Assembly (NCBI RefSeq): GCF_001279695.1
Contig: NZ_LGDD01000058.1
Location: 1-9,423, forward strand
Origin: Streptomyces sp. WM6378
GTDB lineage: Bacteria; Actinomycetota; Actinomycetes; Streptomycetales; Streptomycetaceae
Direction of reading: 5' to 3'
DNA length: 9,423 nt
Under the pieces are notes generated by a model. The model did not search any database. It saw nothing but the letters and a program-made list of their open reading frames with translations, and had not been told where the DNA came from. This document shows, piece by piece, positions 1 to 5,125 of the stretch. Both the position numbers and the translations under genes were made by a program. Each line of letters starts with the position of its first letter. Position 1 is the stretch's first letter.

Positions 1-75
1 GGGTACGACGGGGGGCCGATCCCGGCGCCGGAGCTGCCGGCAGTGCCCCTGAAAGCGCGGGGTCGGGTGCGCTGA
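1..75 (+). CDS. Possible 3' end of an unidentified gene (partial)
   Basis: The frame starting at base 1 is open for 24 codons and ends in TGA at 73-75. The peptide ends in a basic tail (PLKARGRVR) and is rich in proline just before it. Codon use is G/C-rich at third positions, which fits a coding end, but 24 codons is far too short to prove it. I do not recognise the product. The start and almost all of the gene would lie left of the window. Confidence 0.3.
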   Translation, partial: GYDGGPIPAPELPAVPLKARGRVR

Positions 76-233
76 TCTGCGCTTATGGGCGATCGGGCCA
101 ACCTGTGGGGAGCGCAGAACTCGGCCCTGGAGGTGGCCGATCGGCATGGTGCGGAGTCGCTCACTTCCGGTGCGCGGGAGGAGATCTGTTGCCCAGTGTG
201 TGACCTTGTGCGGGAGGGTTTAGCGATCCCATT

Positions 234-272
234 GCTGACCCAATTTGCTGACCCGATGCTGACCTTTCTGAC
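234..272. repeat. GCTGACC direct-repeat cluster
   Basis: The heptamer GCTGACC occurs at 234-240, 247-253 and 258-264, followed by a partial CTGAC at 268-272. The pitch is 13, then 11, then about 10 bases, so the copies lie roughly on one face of the helix. Heptamer repeats with a pitch near 11 bases are the usual binding architecture of OmpR/PhoP-type and SARP-type regulators in Streptomyces. The heptamer also resembles the GTTCACC core of PHO boxes at five of seven positions. A regulator site is inference only. Confidence 0.45.
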
Positions 273-294
273 GGTGCGTCATGTCGACGCACCG
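272..294. repeat. Perfect 9-bp inverted repeat with 5-base loop
   Basis: CGGTGCGTC (272-280) and GACGCACCG (286-294) are exact reverse complements separated by ATGTC. The structure directly abuts the GCTGACC repeats. It could be an operator or a transcription terminator. No run of T follows on either strand, and no confident gene ends or starts immediately beside it. Confidence 0.5.
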
Positions 295-629
295 GTCTGT
301 CGCTGCACGTCCAGTGCGCCTGAGAATCGCTCGCGACGAGGACACGCTCGCCCCATTGCCGACCCTGGCGTGCCCGGGACCGGCAGGGAATGGCAGTGAG
401 CTCTTCCCCGAGCAGACAGCCGCCCTTCAGGCCTGGGCGCGCAGCGTCGTCCATCTGCCACACGGACAGGGGGCAGACCGGTGGCTGGGGCTTCGGGACG
501 ACGGTGCGCACCTACCGAGGTGACTACGCGCCCATCGGCCCCCCCGATCCGCACGAACTGGTCTCGGGATCACTCGAATCGCTGCCGCTGTAAGGGATCT
601 TGGTCCTGACCTCTCACAAACGGACCCTT

Positions 630-1796
630 TCAGCCCTCGGTCCCGCCGGTAGGCCAGGGCACCGGCTGGGGAGCGAAGTTGGGAAGCGTCCTGGTGGGTT
701 CGTACCGGCGCTGCCAGATGGGTGTGGTCGAGCCGCTGGTGGCGGGCACGATGGCTGACCAGTCGGCCGGGCAGCCGCGGCCGCTCTTGTGTTCGCGTTC
801 CTCGTGGCGTACGAACTGCTTGGTGGCGAAGTGGTGGTCGATGATGGACACACCGGCCTGGTCGTAGGAGTGCAGTACGGCCGAGGTGAGTTCAAGGAGC
901 GCGCGGTCACGCCATAGGGTCCGGTCCCGGTCGGTGTCCAGGCCCATCCCGCGTGCGACTTCGGGGAGTTTGTCGTAGCGGTTGGTGTCGGAGAGGTTGC
1001 GGGCGCCGATCTCGGTGCAGGTGTACCAGGCGCTGAAGGGAGACAGGGAGTAGCGCAGGCCGCCCAGTTCGAGCACCTGGTTGGAGATGGTGGGAAAGGC
1101 GTGCCAGCGCAGGCCGAGCCGTTCGAACCACGGGTAGTCGGGGTGGCTGATGCGCACCTCGGGGACCGCGTCCGGCGGCAGGTCGAATAATCGGGGTTCG
1201 CGTCCGGGGTACTGGATGACCAGGGGCAGAACGTCGTACTCGGTGCCCCGACCGCGCCAGCCGAGCCGCAGCACGGCCGCGGTGAGATCCACCGTCTCGG
1301 GGTCGCCCACGACGGATCCGTCGTGCTGCCGATATCCGGCGTAGCGGATGAGCTGGCCGTTCCAGACCCTGGGTCCGGGCCGATCGGGCCTGCTCGGGGC
1401 GAAAACGCTCAGGAGCATGCGTACCTTTCCCCCGTTCCAGGCCAGCCGGAGATGGTCCACGAGAGCTTCGAACAGGGCGCTCTCATCACGGCCGCTGGCC
1501 CCGACGTCGCGGCAGTCCCGGGTCTCCAGCCCCTTCCAGTAGAACTTGCCGATGCACTGCGGGTTGTTGCGCCAGGCGATCCGGGCACCAAGGCGAAGCT
1601 CGTCAGAGCTCTGCCGGTAGGCACCCGTCGCGTCGAACTCGGCCCGTATCTCTCTGGTCCGCCGCTCCGCGGCATCGGCCAGGAGGTGCCCCTCGGCGAC
1701 GAGTTGGCCCACCAGGTCCTCGGCCTCGGCAACTACCGGCCCGGGCGGCGAGGAAAGAGGCGTGGAAGGTTGTACGCACAGACGTGAGGTCTTCAC
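630..1796 (-). CDS. nos: Bacterial nitric oxide synthase, oxygenase domain
   Basis: This stand-alone NOS oxygenase would oxidise L-arginine to citrulline and nitric oxide in the cytoplasm, using a heme-thiolate centre, a pterin-type cofactor and electrons from an external reductase. The 388-residue product matches the usual bacterial length and has no reductase domain. The heme loop WRNNPQCIGKFYW puts the axial cysteine at residue 81. The substrate-site segment CTEIGARNL places the arginine-binding glutamate at 262. DHHFATKQFVRHEEREH (320-336) and GCPADWSAIVPATSGS (341-356) are the conserved C-terminal NOS motifs that build the pterin and dimer region. The GTG start at 1796 is preceded six bases upstream by AGGGAG (1808-1803 on the minus strand). 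In plant-pathogenic Streptomyces a NOS (TxtD) supplies nitric oxide for thaxtomin nitration, but no thaxtomin gene is visible here, so a general signalling or stress role is as likely. Confidence 0.95.
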   Translation of the reverse strand: MKTSRLCVQPSTPLSSPPGPVVAEAEDLVGQLVAEGHLLADAAERRTREIRAEFDATGAYRQSSDELRLGARIAWRNNPQCIGKFYWKGLETRDCRDVGASGRDESALFEALVDHLRLAWNGGKVRMLLSVFAPSRPDRPGPRVWNGQLIRYAGYRQHDGSVVGDPETVDLTAAVLRLGWRGRGTEYDVLPLVIQYPGREPRLFDLPPDAVPEVRISHPDYPWFERLGLRWHAFPTISNQVLELGGLRYSLSPFSAWYTCTEIGARNLSDTNRYDKLPEVARGMGLDTDRDRTLWRDRALLELTSAVLHSYDQAGVSIIDHHFATKQFVRHEEREHKSGRGCPADWSAIVPATSGSTTPIWQRRYEPTRTLPNFAPQPVPWPTGGTEG

Positions 1797-2300
1797 GATG
1801 AGCTCCCTGTCAACTGTGAGGATGGGCCACCCAGTTCACGTGTACGAAACATCTGCCGGCAGCCGAACATTACGCACAGGCGGCTGTGGCGCGAACCTGG
1901 ACATCACCGCTTTGACGGGACTCATGCGTGCTCTTGATGACTGCGGCAAGGAAGACGCGAGGCGAGGGCCCGTGAGGGGGACTGGAGGACCGTTCCGGTG
2001 GGGGAGTGGGGGAAAAGCCTGACGTCGGTTCTGACCGCAGTTTCGTGAATCACGCGGGGCTTGCGGGGAACTGTGGCCCTGAGCTGCGGAGATGTCCCGC
2101 GAAAAGGAGCTTTCGGAAGGGTTGCACGGGCCCGGGTGCGTCGCCTGTTCGCCACCCTGACTGGCATGAAGCGGCACGCCCGCTGTCAGGTCCGCATCGG
2201 ACAACGTCTGCCCTGCCGACGACGACAGCGCAGGCTGACTGACTTCCGCACACCCCCGAGATCGCACGCCCCCGAGATCGCGCGCGTCCGTACCGTCGAG
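1797..2300. other. Intergenic stretch upstream of nos
   Basis: No convincing gene is present. Because nos reads leftward, its promoter should lie here. An imperfect palindrome around CACGTG (GTTCACGTGTAC, 1836-1847) lies about 40 bases upstream of the nos start and could be an operator. A 16-base tandem repeat at 2253-2284 sits next to the antiporter remnant. The plus-strand frame beginning with ATG at 1798 is discussed under rejected items. Confidence 0.4.
2253..2284. repeat. 16-bp tandem direct repeat, two copies
   Basis: CCCCCGAGATCGCACG (2253-2268) is followed at once by CCCCCGAGATCGCGCG (2269-2284), differing at one position. It lies just beyond the stop codon of the antiporter remnant on the minus strand. 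Replication slippage or a deletion scar are possible origins. No function is apparent. Confidence 0.6.
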
Positions 2301-3113
2301 TCACGCGTCCAGGTGTGCGCGAATGAGTGTGTCGAGTCGCCGCCGTGCCGAGGACGATGCGTTGACCGTGTCCTGGACGAGGGCGGGGCTCTCGGACTGC
2401 GAGTCCAGCCGGGGCGGTTCGCCAGGGTCGTAGCGTTCCCGGCCGCCCTTCCCTTGGCCACCCTTCGGCTGGAGCAGCGCGGAGTGAGGGAAGATCCACA
2501 GCATCCGGACCGCGATGAGGGTGGCGGCCAGGGCGAGGGCGTACGGCGGCCAGAGCCGGTCTGCCTCGCCGAGCCCGCGGATGAGGCCGGGCAGCGAGAG
2601 GCCGATCAGGCTGAAGACCACGCTCTCCAGAAGGAAGACCACCGTGCCGTAGACCGCGTGGAGCTGGAGGCGGATGCGGGCGCTGGTCAGCCGGTCGGAG
2701 TTGCCGCCGAGGATCACTCCGGCCACCACCGCAGAGGTCACCCCAGAGGTGTGGGCGGCCACGGCGAGCACGTAGGCCGCGTACGGGGTCACGAGCGCCA
2801 CCACCGTCTCCAGGACCGGGTCCTGCGTACGCCGCCGGATCAGCACGACCAGGCCCGCGACGGCCGCGCCGATCAATGTGTCGCCGCCTGCGAGCAGCGC
2901 GAACTCGCCGCCCGCGCCCTGCCAGGAGGCGGCCGATGCGGTGACGGCGATGCTCACCGCGACCTTGAGCAGGACCAGGGAAGTGGCGTCGTTGAACGGG
3001 CTCTCGGCCTGTACCAGGACCTGCACCTTGGGCGGCAGCGCGAGGCGCCGGCCGAGCGCCGTGACCGCCACCAAGTCGGTGCTGGCCAGGACCGCGCCGA
3101 GCGCGAGGGCCAT
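2301..3113 (-). pseudogene. CPA1/NhaP-type sodium/proton antiporter remnant, truncated at both ends
   Basis: The 270-residue frame encodes the middle of a monovalent cation/proton antiporter of the CPA1 family, an inner-membrane protein exchanging sodium or potassium for protons. Recognisable ion-site motifs are GAVLASTDLVAV with T12-D13 and ESPFNDATSLVL with N41-D42. Later hydrophobic segments include VTPYAAYVLA and YGTVVFLLESVVFSLIGL. Family members usually have several further N-terminal helices before the TD motif. Here homology begins abruptly around SWQMALAL, a stop lies 12 codons upstream in frame, and the ATG has no ribosome binding site. The C-terminal side departs from the family after LWIFPHSALL and ends in an unrelated-looking or much shortened hydrophilic tail, so the last helices are also missing. 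The product is unlikely to be a working transporter. The locus fits with the neighbouring Kdp remnants as lost cation-homeostasis genes. Confidence 0.8.
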
Positions 3114-3184
3114 CTGCCAGGACGAGCCCGATCGATATGCAGCTCGTCAAGGTGACGTCAATGAACTGCTGGCCGGCGACAGGA

Positions 3185-3200
3185 AGGTGTCAAGACACCT
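3185..3200. promoter_or_regulatory. Inverted repeat AGGTGTC-AA-GACACCT
   Basis: A perfect 7-bp inverted repeat with a 2-base centre lies 94 bases upstream of kdpF and just outside the broken end of the antiporter remnant. Its size and near-continuous dyad are typical of a dimeric repressor operator. On the minus strand it also contains TTGACA, a -35-like hexamer, but no good -10 partner is seen. An operator for the former kdp operon is inference. Confidence 0.4.
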
Positions 3201-3293
3201 ACCCCTGGGCCGCCGTAAGGAGTTCGGTGTAAGGGTGCCCGTTAACCACCCCTCGCCGTAGTCGCCCCGCCTGGCCCAGGGAGTTGAACGACC

Positions 3294-3383
3294 GTGAGCG
3301 TCGAGAACATCGTCGGACTTTGTGTTGCTGGATGCCTGCTCGGCTATCTGGTGTTTGCGCTGATCCGCCCGGACCGGTTCTGA
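3294..3383 (+). CDS. kdpF: KdpF, small membrane subunit of the Kdp potassium pump
   Basis: This 29-residue peptide begins with a GTG start, reads MSVENIVGLCVAGCLLGYLV, and ends FALIRPDRF. The pattern VENIVGL, then a single hydrophobic helix, then a LIxPxRF-like end is the signature of KdpF, which stabilises the KdpFABC potassium-importing ATPase in the membrane. AGGGAG at 3278-3283 lies ten bases before the start. Normally kdpA follows at once. Here only a GGAG-like relic after the stop and unrelated sequence are found, with kdpD next, so KdpF has no pump to join in this window. Eight of 29 codons end in A or T (for example CTT, TGT, GTT, TTT), unusual for such a GC-rich genome and consistent with relaxed selection. 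Confidence 0.85.
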   Translation: MSVENIVGLCVAGCLLGYLVFALIRPDRF

Positions 3384-3559
3384 GGAGTATCAGCCTCCGG
3401 CACCGCTCTTGGATCAGAAACACATCAAGGTCGTACGCCACGGTCGTGCTGCACCGCGACCTCCCGTGATGATCGGGAGCACACATCGCGCCCCCGGTCG
3501 CGCAGGGTCCCTGCACGGCGACCGGGGTGCGCGTTCTGCGCGAGGAGGCGTGTGCTGGG

Positions 3560-3997
3560 GTGGTGGAGCCGGATGTCCCGCCCGGACGGCGGGGTCGGCT
3601 GAAGGTCTATCTCGGGGCTGCTCCCGGGGTGGGCAAGACGTACCGGATGCTCGACGAGGCACGGCGGCGGGCCGGGCGCGGCTCGGACGTGGTGGTGGCG
3701 TACGTCGAGTGCCACAAGCGGCGGCACACGCTGGCAGGACTCAGCGGCCTCGAAGTCATCCACCGCTCTCAACGTTCCTATCGGGGTGGGCAGTTCGAGG
3801 AGATGTGCCTCGACGCCGTACTCGCCCGCCGTCCCCAGGTGGCGGTCGTCGACGAGCTGGCCCACAGCAACATTCCCGGCGGCCGCAACGCCAAGCGCTG
3901 GCAGGACATCGAGGAACTGCTCGCCGCCGGGATCGACGTGGTGACCGCGGTCAACATCCAGCATCTGGAGACCGTCCCCGACGACGTGGTGCGCCGC
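3560..3997 (+). pseudogene. kdpD: kdpD N-terminal fragment (KdpD ATP-binding domain)
   Basis: KdpD is the membrane sensor kinase that controls kdpFABC through KdpE. Starting from the in-frame GTG at 3560, RGRLKVYLGAAPGVGKTY carries the Walker A motif (GAAPGVGKT, residues 19-27), and VAVVDELAHSNIPGGRNAKR carries the Walker B-like segment. I prefer 3560 to the earlier GTG at 3527 because GAGGAGG lies at 3542-3548. Homology runs to DDVVRR at about 3997. There the USP-like domain, the four DUF4118 membrane helices and the GAF-like domain expected next are absent. Just before the break, HLE joins directly to TVPDDVV, whereas intact KdpD usually has about 16 extra residues (SLNDVV...ITGVRQRE-like) there, suggesting a second small in-frame deletion. 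The frame stays open to 4744, but beyond 3997 the translation looks like out-of-frame noise. Confidence 0.85.
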
Positions 3998-4058
3998 CCG
4001 AGGCCGAAACGCTGTCCTCGCTGGCCGGCTGGCGGAGGCGGCCGCCGAGGTCGAGCCG

Positions 4059-4835
4059 GTGAAGGCCGCCGACCGCATGCGCACCGCTCTTCTGGCGGCG
4101 GTCAGCCACGACCTGCGTACGCCGCTGGCCGCCGGCTGGGCCGCCATCACCTCGCTGCGCAGCCGCGACAACGACTTCAGCGAGGAGGACCGCGAGGAAC
4201 TCCTCGCCACCGCCGACGAGTCCATGGCGCGCCTGGGCCGGCTCATCGACAACCTCCTCGACATGAGCCGCCTCCAGGCCGGTGCGCTCAAGCTCAACGT
4301 CCGGGACACGGCTCTGGAGGAAGTGCTCCCCACGGCGCTGGAGTCGCTGCCGCCGGGGGCCGCGTCGGTCGACATCCAGGGCCTCGACGCCGTACCGGCC
4401 GTGCTGGCCGACCCGCCGCTGCTCGAACGGGTCGTCGCCAACCTGCTGAGCAACGCGGCCCGGCACACCCCACAGGGCGAGGCCGTGCTGCTGACCGCCA
4501 GCATGCCCGTGGACCGGGTCGAGGTGCGGGTGATCGACCGGGGGCCCGGGCTGCCCCCCGAGGACCGGGAGCGGGCCTTCGTGCCGTTCCAGCGGCTCGG
4601 CGACACGGACAACACCACCGGCGTCGGGCTCGGTCTGGCGCTGGCTCGTGGCCTCGCCGAGGCGATGGCCGGCACCCTCACCCCCGAGGACACCCCAGGC
4701 GGCGGGCTCACCATGGTCCTGTCCGTGCCCGCCGCCGAATCTAGGGAGCCTGCCGAATCCAGTGCCGCCGAATCCAGTGCGGGTGAATCCGGTGTCGACA
4801 GACCCCCCCCGGCATGTAGTCGCGGGGCCGCGTAA
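4059..4835 (+). pseudogene. kdpD: kdpD C-terminal fragment (histidine kinase core)
   Basis: This frame, offset by one base from the N-terminal fragment, encodes the complete catalytic part of KdpD. It holds the H-box SHDLRTPL with the phosphoacceptor histidine at residue 17, the N-box NLLSNAARHTP (N132), the G1 box VIDRGPGLP, the F-box FVPFQRLG and the G2 box GVGLGLALARG. The frame is open from 3945 onward, and KdpD-like residues (LAEAAAEVEP) precede the listed GTG. It was therefore once joined to upstream kdpD sequence and the GTG at 4059 is only the first formal start. No strong ribosome binding site precedes it, GAGG-like bases being the nearest. If translated it would be a soluble kinase without a sensor. 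The C-terminal tail contains acidic AES repeats. Loss of roughly 450 residues relative to intact KdpD makes this a remnant, although every kinase motif is preserved. Confidence 0.8.
4752..4796. repeat. 15-bp tandem repeat at the end of the kinase fragment
   Basis: GCCGAATCCAGTGCC (4752-4766) and GCCGAATCCAGTGCG (4767-4781) are near identical, followed by a diverged third copy GGTGAATCCGGTGTC (4782-4796). A partial, altered copy precedes them at 4734-4751. In the kinase frame they encode AESSA-like units. A run of eight C follows at 4803-4810. Both are slippage-prone sequences. Confidence 0.7.
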
Positions 4836-4860
4836 GGAGTCCGTCTGGAGAACCGGAGCC

Positions 4861-4947
4861 CGGGGTGCCTGGGCGCTGGCCGCGCTCTCTGCGGCCGTCT
4901 GGTTCGACTTCTTCCTGATTGGCGCCTACGGCCGGTTCATGCTCGCG
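4861..4947 (+). pseudogene. DUF4118 membrane-sensor fragment
   Basis: In the frame beginning at 4861 the sequence reads RGAWALAALSAAVWFDFFLI and then GAYGRFMLA. The hydrophobic stretch followed by WFDFFL-x-x-x-YGRF matches the DUF4118 pattern of sensor proteins, in which a helix is followed by FDFFF-type aromatic residues and PYxRF. Only about 29 residues are recognisable. The flanking frame, open from about 4648 to 5187, shows no further homology and there is no own start. It is probably the remnant of a separate DUF4118 gene, but a displaced piece of KdpD itself, which also contains DUF4118, cannot be excluded. Confidence 0.5.
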
Positions 4948-5085
4948 CCGGGGCGTGGTGTGGCTGTCCCTTTGCCAGAGGTTGCCGTCGTCAAGTGGGC
5001 GTTAAGCCAAGGTCCTTGGGCGTCAGGGACCCGTCAACGCGTGCATCCGGTCGAACTCCTGACCCCCAAGCTGATCTCGACACGG

Positions 5086-5097
5086 GTTCGTACGAAC
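5086..5097. promoter_or_regulatory. Perfect 12-bp palindrome GTTCGTACGAAC
   Basis: GTTCGTACGAAC is its own reverse complement and lies 28 bases upstream of the start of the four-helix membrane sensor gene, where a repressor operator would be expected. A second, 13-base dyad, CCAAGG-T-CCTTGG, lies at 5007-5019. No promoter hexamers could be assigned with confidence. Confidence 0.4.
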
Positions 5098-5125
5098 GGC
5101 CCTGTGGTGCGAGGTTGGAGGGCGA

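Larger units (their letters stand above)
76..629. other. Intergenic or degenerate stretch without a recognisable gene
   Basis: Several open frames cross this stretch on both strands, but none combines a ribosome binding site, consistent codon bias and a recognisable protein. The plus-strand frame 281-523 begins a little like a GNAT protein (RLRIARDEDT), then shows nothing family-like. The frame ending at 593 finishes in a plausible C-terminal tail but has no convincing start. The stretch may be the remains of one or two decayed genes. Its clear structures are the GCTGACC repeats and the inverted repeat at 272-294, listed separately. Confidence 0.4.

Noticed and set aside
85..399. Plus-strand frame of 104 codons with a CxxC motif (ICCPVC)
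   Set aside because: There is no ribosome binding site, the sequence has no family resemblance, and the frame runs through the repeats and the inverted repeat at 234-294.
281..523. Plus-strand frame starting RLRIARDEDT, resembling a GNAT beginning
   Set aside because: The resemblance lasts about ten residues and the start codon lies inside the loop of a perfect inverted repeat. No acetyl-CoA motif follows.
594..645. Possible terminator after nos, using GGTCC and GGACC with flanking AAGGG and CCTTT
   Set aside because: Only a short stem with bulges can be formed, so it is too weak to list as a terminator.
1798..2022. Plus-strand frame of about 74 codons beginning with ATG next to the nos start
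   Set aside because: It would start two bases from the nos GTG on the opposite strand, has only a weak GAGG upstream, codon use unlike neighbouring genes and no recognisable product. It covers the region where the nos promoter should be.
2061..3155. Long plus-strand frame of 364 codons opposite the antiporter remnant
   Set aside because: The product is rich in Arg, Glu, Asp and His, as expected of an antisense shadow of a GC-rich gene. The antiporter motifs lie on the minus strand.
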